Positions 6,643-14,620 of a stretch of 36,807 nt of DNA are shown piece by piece. The notes beneath the pieces were generated by a model. The model made no database searches. It was not told the DNA's origin and worked only from the letters and a program-made list of their open reading frames with translations. Each line of letters opens with the position of its first letter. The stretch's first letter is position 1. Position numbers and translations under genes: made by a program. This stretch comes from a virus. The DNA lies in the IMG/VR virus record IMGVR_UViG_3300044692_000005, positions 1 to 36,807 of that record; one strand, 5' to 3'.

Positions 6643-6903
6643 ATGAACCTTCTCAAATCCGCATGGGGCTGGTTCAGCGGCACAACCCTTGGTAAGTACG
6701 CAGCTATTGCCGCTGGCGCGATTGCGCTGTTCTGCGCTGCTATGTGGAAAGCCTACAAGGCTGGCGCGGTAGAGCGCGCCAACGCGGAAGCGCAACAGAC
6801 TATCAAAGACGTCAGCGAGGCCAAGGACGTGCAGGCAAAGGTGGACAGCCTGCCGAGTGGGCGCGCGCAAAAGGAGTTGGCTGACAAATGGTCGAGAGAC
6901 TAA
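6643..6903 (+). CDS. i-spanin (Rz-like)
   Basis: 86 residues with an N-terminal transmembrane segment (about 17-35, LGKYAAIAAGAIALFCAAMW) followed by a helical periplasmic domain rich in Ala, Glu and Lys. The inner-membrane spanin subunit pairs with the outer-membrane lipoprotein to fuse envelopes at the last step of lysis. The start of the o-spanin gene lies inside its 3' end, the usual overlapping Rz/Rz1 arrangement. Confidence 0.75.
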   Translation: MNLLKSAWGWFSGTTLGKYAAIAAGAIALFCAAMWKAYKAGAVERANAEAQQTIKDVSEAKDVQAKVDSLPSGRAQKELADKWSRD

Positions 6904-7109
6904 AAGCGATCTTCCAGCATTGGCGCTGGCACATACTCATTTTGGGGTCTAGCGTACTCATTTTGGGGTGTTCCGCCAATCCTGTCCGCGACTACTGCGC
7001 GATCTCACAGCCGATTCGCCTCACGAAGGCCGAGATTGCTCAATTGAGCGATGAATCTGCAAAGCAAATCCTGGCTGCTAACGAAACGCGCGCCAGATTG
7101 TGCAAATGA
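6888..7109 (+). CDS. o-spanin lipoprotein (Rz1-like)
   Basis: 73 residues overlapping the i-spanin gene by 16 nt. Lipoprotein signal: basic N-terminus, hydrophobic stretch and lipobox LILGC with the lipidated Cys at residue 28. The mature part has CSANPVRDYCAISQPIRL and ends ANETRARLC, typical of Rz1-type subunits with a C-terminal Cys. Anchored in the outer membrane; partner of the i-spanin. Confidence 0.75.
   Translation: MVERLKAIFQHWRWHILILGSSVLILGCSANPVRDYCAISQPIRLTKAEIAQLSDESAKQILAANETRARLCK
6934..6969 (+). repeat. 15-bp direct repeat in the o-spanin signal peptide
   Basis: TACTCATTTTGGGGT occurs at 6934-6948 and 6955-6969, 21 nt apart, so the duplication is in frame (7 residues). It duplicates the LILG core of the signal peptide, and the second copy supplies the lipobox. 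Confidence 0.8.
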
Positions 7110-7165
7110 ATCTTTTCTGCTGGTCGGCGAGATATCGCCAACTCAAACTTTTGGAGCTGAAACTA

Positions 7166-7342
7166 ATGGCTGATCTGAACGCAAACCTGGCGCGTCTTGC
7201 CGCCTCTGTCGCTGTTCTCACGGAAGGCATCAGCAAGTTGCCGCCTCGTGTCGATGAAAGCGCTGCTGCGCAGGCCGTGTCTGATGCGGCTGACTCTGTA
7301 GATGCCGCCAATGCGGCTCTCGCGGCCTATGAAGCTAACTGA
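7166..7342 (+). CDS. Ala-rich short helical protein, unknown
   Basis: 58 residues from the ATG at 7166, with GGAG about 10 nt upstream. Ala-rich amphipathic helix with a Pro break (KLPPRVDE) in the middle. The frame is open upstream, but those codons overlap the o-spanin end. Function unknown; possibly a minor structural or lysis-timing protein. Confidence 0.55.
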   Translation: MADLNANLARLAASVAVLTEGISKLPPRVDESAAAQAVSDAADSVDAANAALAAYEAN

Positions 7343-7365
7343 TTTCCACACTACAGGTACTAACC

Positions 7366-7779
7366 ATGCCCATGCTTGATGCACAGCCTTGCCTTGGCTT
7401 TACTAAAGGCGCCAGCACCGCGAACGGCGACGTTTTCATCGATACCCCTGCAGGTTCCAAAGGCATTATCTTCGACAAGGTGACTTGGACGAATGCTTCG
7501 GCCAACCTCAGCACGTCCACGGCTACCTCCGGCCTCTACACGGCCGCTTCTGCGGGCGGCACGGCTATTGTCACGGCCGCGACTGGCAACCTGACTCCGC
7601 TGACCGCTGCGTCGAAATACAAAGACGGCACGATTGCCGCTAGCGCGGATGCGCTTACGATCTCTCAGCAGACGAGCGGCACGTATGCAGGCCGTACCGG
7701 CGTCTTCCTCAACTTTGGCGGCACAAACAACGTGCCGGCCACCGTTGACGTCTATCTGTATGGCCGCGTGTTGACGTAA
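7366..7779 (+). CDS. Ala/Thr-rich probable virion protein
   Basis: 137 residues, rich in Ala, Thr, Gly and Ser with alternating beta-strand character (GSKGIIFDKVTWTNASANLS), and no signal peptide or membrane segment. This composition suits a capsid decoration or head-surface protein. It sits just before the tRNA and the terminase genes. Family not recognised. Confidence 0.6.
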   Translation: MPMLDAQPCLGFTKGASTANGDVFIDTPAGSKGIIFDKVTWTNASANLSTSTATSGLYTAASAGGTAIVTAATGNLTPLTAASKYKDGTIAASADALTISQQTSGTYAGRTGVFLNFGGTNNVPATVDVYLYGRVLT

Positions 7780-7784
7780 TCCGC

Positions 7785-7859
7785 ATCTCGTTCGTTTAAC
7801 AGGCAGGACGGCGGTCTCCAAAACCGCTAATGGCGGTTCGAATCCGTCACGAGATGCCA
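7785..7859 (+). tRNA. tRNA-Trp (anticodon CCA)
   Basis: A full cloverleaf is visible. Acceptor ATCTCGT (7785-7791) pairs with ACGAGAT (7849-7855). The D-stem GTTT/GGAC pairs with G-U wobbles. The anticodon stem GCGGT/ACCGC encloses loop CTCCAAA with CCA at 7818-7820. The T-stem GGCGG/CCGTC has loop TTCGAAT. Discriminator G and an encoded CCA tail at 7857-7859. The variable loop is 4 nt. An A-U pair at position 1-72 and weak U-G pairs in the D-stem are unlike a typical housekeeping tRNA. Being co-oriented with the late genes, it is probably cut out of the late transcript. Confidence 0.85.
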
Positions 7860-7869
7860 ATAACCACGA

Positions 7870-7924
7870 GCGCGGCGTGTAATCCGCGCAATCATTCTTA
7901 TACCATCGGCCTCAAGTCCGGTGG
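7870..7924 (+). other. two hairpins between tRNA and next gene
   Basis: GCGCGG/CCGCGC (7870-7889, 8-nt loop) and CCATCGG/CCGGTGG (7903-7924, 8-nt loop, one G-U) lie between the tRNA and the gene at 7943. They could protect the processed 3' transcript or control the next gene. No T-arm is present, so this is not a second tRNA. Confidence 0.35.
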
Positions 7925-7942
7925 TTTAACTCAGGAACACAC

Positions 7943-8347
7943 ATGGCAGGTCCAGCACCTTTTGTCATCGCATCCAATTCGCCGCAGACAATCGAGGTTC
8001 CGACGAGCCTTGGGCTGAACTACACGCTGGCGAGTGCCGGAACCGTCACGCCCGATATTGGCAATCAGAACTGCCGTGGATTGGTTGTCTTCATCAACCT
8101 GACGGGCGGCAGCACGCCATCGCTGACCGTCACGGTGCAGGGCAAAGACCCGGTAAGCGGGCAGTACTATACGATCCTAGCCTCGGCAGCGATTACGTCA
8201 AATGGATTGACGGCGCTGCGTATCTATCCAGGCATTCCAGCTGCGGCCAATAGCACAGCAAACGACGTTCTGCCGAGCCAATGGCGTATTAGCGCGGCGA
8301 TTACCGGCACTGTAACCGCAACGGTTAGCTCAGTCTTGCTCCCCTAA
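7943..8347 (+). CDS. beta-rich probable virion protein
   Basis: 134 residues, dominated by short beta-strands (GLVVFINLTGGSTPSLTVTVQ, YYTILASAAI, TVTATVSSVLLP), as in phage head-decoration or fibre-base proteins with a jelly-roll/Ig-like fold. No signal peptide. It lies between the tRNA and the small terminase. Specific role unknown. Confidence 0.6.
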   Translation: MAGPAPFVIASNSPQTIEVPTSLGLNYTLASAGTVTPDIGNQNCRGLVVFINLTGGSTPSLTVTVQGKDPVSGQYYTILASAAITSNGLTALRIYPGIPAAANSTANDVLPSQWRISAAITGTVTATVSSVLLP

Positions 8348-8367
8348 ACAATGGCTGTGATAGGCCC

Positions 8368-8679
8368 ATGAAGTTTCAGAAAGGCCAAGGAGGCCGACCC
8401 AAGGGCGCTACCAATGTTGCGACCAGAGAAATCAAACAAGCATTCCACGAAGCGTTCTTTGAGCGCGGTGGTGTCAAGGCACTTCTTAAGTGGGCTGACG
8501 AGAACCCCACCGACTTTTACCGGCTGGCGGCAAGGCTGATTCCTGTCGAATTGGCCGGAACCATTGCGCACACGCACAAGGCCGCGCAGGACATGACGGA
8601 TGACGAACTCGCCCGTATTGCCGCAGGAAGCGGCCAGCGAGCTATTGCGCAGGCGTCAAGCGCGCAGACACTTAATTGA
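8368..8679 (+). CDS. terS: small terminase subunit-like protein
   Basis: 103 residues directly upstream of, and overlapping by 80 nt, the large terminase gene. The N-terminal FQKGQGGRPKGATNVATREIK is a common DNA-binding start in small terminase-type proteins, and the helix GGVKALLKWADENPTDFYRL is typical of the family. Recognises the packaging site for the large subunit. No strong ribosome-binding site is seen. Confidence 0.7.
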   Translation: MKFQKGQGGRPKGATNVATREIKQAFHEAFFERGGVKALLKWADENPTDFYRLAARLIPVELAGTIAHTHKAAQDMTDDELARIAAGSGQRAIAQASSAQTLN

Positions 8680-10030
8680 CTTCACGCAATACACGCTGCC
8701 GAAGTTCCAGGTAGGCGCGCACCACCGAATCATCGCTGACGCGCTCGAATCCGTAGAGCGCGGCGAATGCGATCGATTGATGATCTTCGCGCCGCCGAGG
8801 CATACGAAGTCGGAGTTAGCGAGCAGGCGATTCCCGGCATGGTATCTCGGCAGACATCCGGACAGGCAGATTATCACCACAACCTATGCTGGTGAGTTTG
8901 CGCAAGACTTCGGTCGCGATGTTCGCTCAATCGTGGATAGCAGCGAGTATCGCGCTCTGTTTGATGTGCGATTGGCAGCTGACTCTGCTGCTCGTGGCCG
9001 GTGGCATACCGATGCTGGCGGCGTATATTTCGCTGTTGGTGTGGGCGGTCCTATCACGGGACGCGGCGCACATCTTGCCCTCATCGACGATCCGGTTAAG
9101 AACCGTCAGGACGCCGAATCGCAGGTAATCCGCGATCAAGTTTGGCACTGGTACACATCCACACTGCGCACGCGATTGATGCCGGGAGGTGCGATTGTCC
9201 TTATTTGCACAAGATGGCATGAAGACGATTTGGCGGGCCGACTCCTCAATCGAGCGGCTAACGGCGGCGAACAGTGGCGCGTTGTTAATTTGCCTGCGGT
9301 CAGACAAGACGGGACTGCTCTCTGGCCTGAATGGTACCCAATCACCGAACTGGACCGAGTTAAGTCCAGCCTCGGACCGCGCGATTGGCTAAGCCTCTAT
9401 CAGCAAACGCCCACCGCTGAAACCGGCACATATTTCCAAAGGGAATGGTTCAAGAGGTACACGGATGCGCCGAAAGAACTCAACGTCTACATTTCAGGTG
9501 ATTTTGCGGTCACGGCCGACGAAGGAGACTTCACGGAGTTGGCTGTTTGGGGGATCGACAGTCGCGACAATGTCTATGCCATCGATTGGTGGTCTGGCCG
9601 TACTACATCAGATGTCTGGATCGACATGCTCCTGGGATTTGCCGCGCGCTATGCGCCGATTCATTTCGTCGGAGAGACGGGACCGATCCGCAGAGCCATT
9701 GAGCCCCTTCTTGAACGCCGCATGAGGGAAACCGGCAGCTGGATTACTCCAGTCTGGCTAACTGCCAACGCCGACAAAGCCTCAACCGCACGAACGTTCC
9801 AGGGCATCGCAGCGCAAGGCCGAGTTCATTTCCCGCACACAGACTGGGCTGAGCGCGTCTTAGATCAGCTTCTCCGTTTCCCAGGCGGTCGATATGACGA
9901 CGCCGTAGACGCCTGTTCGTTGCTTGGACGACACCTTGCGCAGACGTGGGCCGCGCGACCGACACCTGCGCCCGTCGCGCACAACTGGAATGCACCGATA
10001 ACCATTGGACAAATGCTGAAGCGTGGCTAA
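8600..10030 (+). CDS. terL: large terminase subunit
   Basis: 476 residues. The ATPase domain has a Walker A variant, APPRHTKS, at 64-71, Walker B LALIDD at 159-164 and coupling motif CTRW near 203. The RNase H-like nuclease domain has acidic residues Asp301 (ISGDFA), Glu359 (FVGETG) and the Asp433/434/437 cluster (YDDAVDAC). Packages DNA into the prohead and cuts it. The early start at 8600 gives an 80-nt overlap with terS; a somewhat later start is possible. Confidence 0.95.
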   Translation: MTNSPVLPQEAASELLRRRQARRHLIDFTQYTLPKFQVGAHHRIIADALESVERGECDRLMIFAPPRHTKSELASRRFPAWYLGRHPDRQIITTTYAGEFAQDFGRDVRSIVDSSEYRALFDVRLAADSAARGRWHTDAGGVYFAVGVGGPITGRGAHLALIDDPVKNRQDAESQVIRDQVWHWYTSTLRTRLMPGGAIVLICTRWHEDDLAGRLLNRAANGGEQWRVVNLPAVRQDGTALWPEWYPITELDRVKSSLGPRDWLSLYQQTPTAETGTYFQREWFKRYTDAPKELNVYISGDFAVTADEGDFTELAVWGIDSRDNVYAIDWWSGRTTSDVWIDMLLGFAARYAPIHFVGETGPIRRAIEPLLERRMRETGSWITPVWLTANADKASTARTFQGIAAQGRVHFPHTDWAERVLDQLLRFPGGRYDDAVDACSLLGRHLAQTWAARPTPAPVAHNWNAPITIGQMLKRG

Positions 10031-12149
10031 GACCGACGACAACAAGCGCGACAAGTGGCTCAAACGCCTGTCGGATGAAGACAAAGCGCACGCAGAATGG
10101 CGTAAGCGCGCCAAGGAAGCGGATAAGGCGTATTGCAACTATGAGGGCGGCGCCGATCCGCCCAAGGCGCCCTTGTTCCCGGCGACGATCAACATCATTC
10201 ACGGGAAGATTTATGCTCAGCCGCCGAAACCCGACGTTCGCAAGCGCCATCAGAGCGGCGCATATAGTGCGCAGAGTCCTGCCGTTTCGTCCCAACCTGC
10301 GGCGACGCCTGTACAACCGCAAGCTGTGGGTCAACAACTTCCCGGACCTGCACCAGTCGCAGCGGGAGCTGGTGCGAATCCTGCGCAGGCAGCCCAATCC
10401 AGCCCGGCAATGGGCATGGCGCCACCGCCTGTCGCAGACCCCATAGCCGACGAAAATATCATCGCCCTGGCGATTGAGGGCTGCCTCAAATACATCATCG
10501 ACAGCACGCTGTTTGCCGACGACGGCCATGCTGCGGTCAACGATTTCCTCGTCACTGGCCTGGGCGATGCCAAGGTCGAGATGGAAACGCGTGTTGAGGC
10601 CGAGCCGATCATTAATCCGGCCACCGGCAACGTCATCACCGACCCTGAAACGGGCGAAACACTGACCAAGGACGTAATCACCTTCCAGACGCTGCATCTG
10701 CGGCATTTCTCCTATTCGCAATTCCGGTGGGAGCCTGCGAAGGATTGGCGCCGCTGCAGCTGGGTTGCCTTCGACCATTATCTGACCAAAGACGAGATTG
10801 AGGCCAAGTTTGGTGTTGATCTTGATCCCAAGGGCGATAAATCGACTGAGGGCGATAGCAATCAGCGCGAAAACGGCCAGGCGACCGGCACATCGCCGCC
10901 GCAGATGGACAAGTACGAAGGCGTCTATACCGTTCATGAGATTTGGGACAAGCGCAAGCGTGAGCGGCTGTTCGTCACAGACGCTTATGACGATGTTCTT
11001 TTAGAAGAAGACGATCCGCTAGAGCTGGAAGACTTCTTCCCCTGCCCGCGCCCGATGATGGCGCTGCAGAATGGCCGCGAGATGGTGCCATGCCCGGAAT
11101 ACTGGCAATGCGCGCACCTGTTCGATCAACTCACCGAGATCGCGGATCGTATCTGGCACATCACGCGCCAGATCAAGGATATCGGGTTCTACGATGACTC
11201 TTTCGTAGACCTGCAAAAGCTCAATCTGTACGAAGACGGCGCGATCATCCCCGTCAAGAATCTGCTGGATAAGCTGCGCTCCGTTGACGGCAAGGCCACC
11301 GCAGAAAGCGTGCTGTTCCAGGTGGACATGGGCTCAAAGGTCAACGTCCTGACCGAGCTACTTCAGCAGTATGCGACCGTCAAGCAGCGCATTGACGAAT
11401 GGTGGGGCATCGCCGATATCGAGCAGGGCACATCGAACCCTGAAGAAACGGCGACCGCGCAGACGATCAAGGACAACTGGGCCAATATCCGCACCGGCCA
11501 GCGCGTGCAGAAGGTCGCCATGTTCTTCCGCGATGTATTACGCATCATGGCAGAACTCATCGCTAACAAGTTCGACGCGGCGCAGATCAAGGCCATGTGC
11601 GGCATTGCGCTTTCGGAAGAGCAGCTCGAACTCATGCGCTCGGATTTGGCGCGCGAATATGTGATTGATGTGCAGTCCGACTCTACGATGTTGGAGAACG
11701 ACGCGCAGGACGTGCAGGATTTGACTCAGTTCATGGGCGCTTTCACGCCATGGTTGCGTGAAATGCTGCCTGCCGTTAAGCAGGGCATTTTGCCTGCTGA
11801 TCTCGCCAAAGAGATCACGTCCCTATTTATCGATACGTATAAGCCTGGGCGCAATTTGCAGCAGGCCATCGAAGCACTGCCGAGTACGCTGGATCAGATC
11901 AACCAGCTCACGATGTCGCTCCAGCAGGCTCAGCAGCAGGCCCAGCAGGCCCAGCAGCAGTTACAGCAATACCAGGCCGGCGAGGAGGCGCGCAAGAACG
12001 CGCAGACGCAGGCTGATGTCGCCAAGAAACAGGTGGATACCGAGGCCGCTGCGCAGAAGTTGCAGCCTGACGCGATCAAGGCTGCCGCCGAGGCTTCGCA
12101 GGCAAGCCGCCAGGACATCATCGACGGGGCAATGACAGGGATTCACTAA
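10023..12149 (+). CDS. portal protein (P22-like podovirus type)
   Basis: 708 residues from the GTG at 10023, overlapping the terminase stop. Size and order (directly after terL) fit the P22 gp1-like portal group. Recognisable segments include the N-terminal helical domain (AEWRKRAKEADKAYCNYEGG), the clip/stem region around EIADRIWHITRQIKDIG and NPEETATAQTIKDNWANI, and a long Gln-rich C-terminal coiled coil (barrel). A Pro/Ala/Gln-rich stretch at about residues 78-140 interrupts the N-terminal domain. Dodecameric DNA channel at the head vertex. Confidence 0.85.
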   Translation: MAKTDDNKRDKWLKRLSDEDKAHAEWRKRAKEADKAYCNYEGGADPPKAPLFPATINIIHGKIYAQPPKPDVRKRHQSGAYSAQSPAVSSQPAATPVQPQAVGQQLPGPAPVAAGAGANPAQAAQSSPAMGMAPPPVADPIADENIIALAIEGCLKYIIDSTLFADDGHAAVNDFLVTGLGDAKVEMETRVEAEPIINPATGNVITDPETGETLTKDVITFQTLHLRHFSYSQFRWEPAKDWRRCSWVAFDHYLTKDEIEAKFGVDLDPKGDKSTEGDSNQRENGQATGTSPPQMDKYEGVYTVHEIWDKRKRERLFVTDAYDDVLLEEDDPLELEDFFPCPRPMMALQNGREMVPCPEYWQCAHLFDQLTEIADRIWHITRQIKDIGFYDDSFVDLQKLNLYEDGAIIPVKNLLDKLRSVDGKATAESVLFQVDMGSKVNVLTELLQQYATVKQRIDEWWGIADIEQGTSNPEETATAQTIKDNWANIRTGQRVQKVAMFFRDVLRIMAELIANKFDAAQIKAMCGIALSEEQLELMRSDLAREYVIDVQSDSTMLENDAQDVQDLTQFMGAFTPWLREMLPAVKQGILPADLAKEITSLFIDTYKPGRNLQQAIEALPSTLDQINQLTMSLQQAQQQAQQAQQQLQQYQAGEEARKNAQTQADVAKKQVDTEAAAQKLQPDAIKAAAEASQASRQDIIDGAMTGIH

Positions 12150-12159
12150 GGAGAAGGAT

Positions 12160-12324
12160 ATGGCCGCTGCAGTTATTTGCATGATGACCGCCGTAAACGC
12201 TTCGCTTCAGGCAATGCGTAATGAGGAAGATGCGGCGCGTAGGCAAAGAGAAGAGACAGATCGCCAGATGCGTGAGCGCATGCTGAAAGAAGAAGCCAAG
12301 AAACAGCAGAACCGCTATCGGTGA
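12160..12324 (+). CDS. short charged coiled-coil protein
   Basis: 54 residues with an excellent AAGGAGAAGG ribosome-binding site. A hydrophobic Ala/Met start (AAAVICMMTAV) is followed by a highly charged helix (EEDAARRQREETDRQMRER). Its TGA overlaps the GTG start of the acetyltransferase. Located between portal and GNAT; function unknown. Confidence 0.65.
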   Translation: MAAAVICMMTAVNASLQAMRNEEDAARRQREETDRQMRERMLKEEAKKQQNRYR

Positions 12325-12899
12325 TCGTCTACAGCAACGGCGCTCACGATCCGCCGCGCTCATTCAACCCGCTTCGTGCGTGGCTCGAAGCAAAACTCGG
12401 CGACAACGTATGCAAAGACGCCCAATTCATCGGGCGTCTGGATGACAAGGAAAACGTCGTCGCGTCCTGCGCCTTCTCGTCCTACACTGGCGAGGGTAAC
12501 GACATCGAACTTTCATTTGCCTGCGATCCCAACGGCGGAACACCGGCCTTGGTCGCGGCGATATTCGGTTATGCCTTCGGGCAGCTCAAATGCGCTCGCG
12601 TCACTGCGCGGGTGCGCAAAGACAACCATGCATCACGCCGCCTTGTGAAGCGCCTCGGGTTCAAGCTCGAAGGCTGCATGCGCAAGGCTGAGCGCGGCAA
12701 AGACAAACTCATTTTCGGATTGCTCAGAGAAGAATATGGCGAGTTCTCCAAAGCCTCCCAAGGCTCCCGATCCAAACACGATCATCAACGCGGAGGAATC
12801 GGCGAATCGTGTCAACCGGATCACGCCGTTCGGCAGCCAGACATACGGCCCGAACGGATTGACGACGACGCTTCCTCAGGGAACGCAGAACGCCTTTAA
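12321..12899 (+). CDS. GNAT-family N-acetyltransferase
   Basis: 192 residues from the GTG at 12321 (GTGA overlap). The GNAT fold shows in the central strand ARVTARVRKDNHASRRLVKRL followed by GFKLEGCMRK, the acetyl-CoA-binding and C-terminal motifs. Similar acetyltransferases lie among the morphogenesis genes of several podoviruses; their target is unknown. The last ~55 residues overlap the next gene for 164 nt and read as low-complexity, so the catalytic domain ends at about residue 138 and the tail is an overprinted extension. Confidence 0.8.
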   Translation: MIVYSNGAHDPPRSFNPLRAWLEAKLGDNVCKDAQFIGRLDDKENVVASCAFSSYTGEGNDIELSFACDPNGGTPALVAAIFGYAFGQLKCARVTARVRKDNHASRRLVKRLGFKLEGCMRKAERGKDKLIFGLLREEYGEFSKASQGSRSKHDHQRGGIGESCQPDHAVRQPDIRPERIDDDASSGNAERL

Positions 12900-13140
12900 C
12901 AATGTTTCCGATCTAGCCGGTAACAAGCAGCAGTTTTTGAGTACTCCGCAGGGCGCTGGCGATTTGCAGTCGGCCATCCTCAATAAGATTTCAAGCCGCT
13001 ACTCGCAACCGTCCGGTGGCGCACAGAAAGCTGGGCCTCAGCAGATGGGCGCTCCGACGCAGATCGGCGCAGGCGGCAACGTCATGCCGACGCAGGGCGC
13101 ATGGAATCAGATGTTCAACATGATTGGAGGCCAGCACTAA
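12736..13140 (+). CDS. Gln/Asn/Gly-rich virion (ejection-type) protein
   Basis: 134 residues. The N-terminus (SSPKPPKAPDPNTIINAEES, then NRVNRITPFGSQTYG) is a recurrent pattern in podovirus internal/tail proteins placed after the portal. The rest is Gln/Gly/Asn-rich, low in charge and probably disordered. Its first 164 nt overlap the acetyltransferase 3' end. TAATG overlap with the next gene. Probably a minor virion component delivered with DNA. Confidence 0.65.
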   Translation: MASSPKPPKAPDPNTIINAEESANRVNRITPFGSQTYGPNGLTTTLPQGTQNAFNNVSDLAGNKQQFLSTPQGAGDLQSAILNKISSRYSQPSGGAQKAGPQQMGAPTQIGAGGNVMPTQGAWNQMFNMIGGQH

Positions 13141-13469
13141 TGGCGCAAGGTGGTTATAAGCCGATGGCCTCGCCAAGCGCGAGCTTCAATCCTCAGATCA
13201 CGCCGAATAGCACGCAGCCAACGGGAGGCTTGCAGCAAGCGTTGATGCAGGCCAATCGTGGTGTCGGCACGCTAGGGCAGATGCCGATGGCAACGCACCA
13301 AATGCTGCCAACGATGGTTCCTGGCGCCGGCACGATGCAGCAGGGCGCCAATGTTCCCCCACCGCCTCCGGTTGGTCAGCCGATGCAGCCGCAGGGCTTT
13401 AATCAAGGCTTCGCTGGCGGACTCGGTCAAGGCATGAACAATCCCTTTGCTCGCCAATTGGTGCGCTAA
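13140..13469 (+). CDS. Gln/Met/Pro-rich low-complexity virion protein
   Basis: 109 residues starting at the TAATG overlap. Low complexity: Met-Gln-Gly-Pro-rich with a run of five prolines (NVPPPPPVGQP). No domain. It belongs with the flanking Gln/Asn-rich genes as a likely ejected or scaffolding-type virion protein. Confidence 0.55.
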   Translation: MAQGGYKPMASPSASFNPQITPNSTQPTGGLQQALMQANRGVGTLGQMPMATHQMLPTMVPGAGTMQQGANVPPPPPVGQPMQPQGFNQGFAGGLGQGMNNPFARQLVR

Positions 13470-14387
13470 ATGGCTACCAATTCTGCCGCAGCGACCACTG
13501 GCGGACCTGGTGGCATACAAACGGCCGCTAGCAAGCAGCTTAACGTACACAATATGTTCGACCCCAATAGCGCATGGGCGAACGGCACAATCACCTACGG
13601 CAACCCGAGCGTATCTGGCTATCAGGCGGCCAACTCGACTAGCTACGGCTCAGACCCGTCGCACGTCAATATAGACCCTAGCATCCTGAACTCGATGCAG
13701 CAGTACCAGGATGCTGCGTATCAGAACCAGGTATCGCGCCTTGATCCGCAATGGCAGCAGCAGCAAAACGCGTTTGACCAGCAGATGGTCGCGCAGGGCC
13801 TGCAGCCAGGCAGCCAAGCCTATAACAACGCCTATCAGAACTTCATGATGGGCAAGAACGACGCGTATAGTCAGGCGTACAACAACTCGTTCCAGACGGG
13901 ATTGGCAGCTCAGGGACAAGCCTTTAATCAGGGCTACGAGAACTCGCAGCTCGCCAATGCCCTTGCTGTCGCCGATCGCCAAAAAGCGGCCACAATCGGC
14001 GCAGCTGGCATCAACGCCAATGCGAGCATGCACAACGCGGACGCGGCTAATGCGACGAATCAGTTGCTGGGTCTAGGAAATTTAGGGCTCGGCTACGGCA
14101 ATTTGCAAAACCAGATGAACCAGCAGGACTTGCAAAACCTGCTTGGCATCTCTGGCCTGATTAACGGCAACCAGCAATACAACAACAGCCTCATCGGCGG
14201 TGCGCAAAACACGCTGTTCGGCTTGGTACCTAATAGCAACCCAACCCCGATCGATGTGACCGGCGCATACGGGCTCAATCAGAGCGGACAGAACGCCGCT
14301 TATCAAGGGCAGCTAGCCAGTTCCAACGCACAGAATCAGATGCTTGGCGAATTAGGCACGGCGGCCATGATGATGATGTTCATGTGA
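13470..14387 (+). CDS. Asn/Gln-rich ejection-type protein
   Basis: 305 residues, starting directly after the previous stop. Very rich in Asn, Gln, Ala and Tyr (for example LDPQWQQQQNAFDQQMVAQG and SQAYNNAYQNFM), with a central coiled-coil-like region of repeated NQxY/AF units and a C-terminal run of five methionines. Typical of podovirus internal proteins that leave the head with the DNA. Precise role unknown. Confidence 0.65.
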   Translation: MATNSAAATTGGPGGIQTAASKQLNVHNMFDPNSAWANGTITYGNPSVSGYQAANSTSYGSDPSHVNIDPSILNSMQQYQDAAYQNQVSRLDPQWQQQQNAFDQQMVAQGLQPGSQAYNNAYQNFMMGKNDAYSQAYNNSFQTGLAAQGQAFNQGYENSQLANALAVADRQKAATIGAAGINANASMHNADAANATNQLLGLGNLGLGYGNLQNQMNQQDLQNLLGISGLINGNQQYNNSLIGGAQNTLFGLVPNSNPTPIDVTGAYGLNQSGQNAAYQGQLASSNAQNQMLGELGTAAMMMMFM

Positions 14388-14620
14388 AGAACGGCATTCC
14401 TGATAAGGAAACGCAGGAACGCATCTGGCCGTATATTCGCAGGTGGCAGATCACGCCGCCTGCGGTCAAGTTTGAATGGCTGACCTGCCCGATCTGCGGC
14501 GACAGGCTCTACGCGAACAGCAACGAACAGCTCGCGCAGTTCGCCTGCGTAGCACCAGAGTGCCTGTGTGTGACCGTTCCGCTCGATTTGAAACTTTATC
14601 AAGGCAAGAAAGATGGCTGA
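14384..14620 (+). CDS. small zinc-ribbon protein
   Basis: 78 residues from the GTG at 14384, which overlaps the upstream TGA (GTGA). A zinc ribbon is formed by CPICG and CVAPEC. It ends in a Lys-rich tail. Overlaps the next start by 8 nt. A small metal-binding protein within the morphogenesis genes; role unknown. Confidence 0.6.
   Translation: MKNGIPDKETQERIWPYIRRWQITPPAVKFEWLTCPICGDRLYANSNEQLAQFACVAPECLCVTVPLDLKLYQGKKDG

Noticed and set aside
7864-7940. Possible second tRNA after tRNA-Trp
   Set aside because: Two hairpins are present but no T-arm consensus, anticodon loop or acceptor stem.
9744-10937. 397-codon minus-strand ORF
   Set aside because: Lies wholly antisense to terminase and portal, Arg/Leu-rich shadow composition, no ribosome-binding site context.
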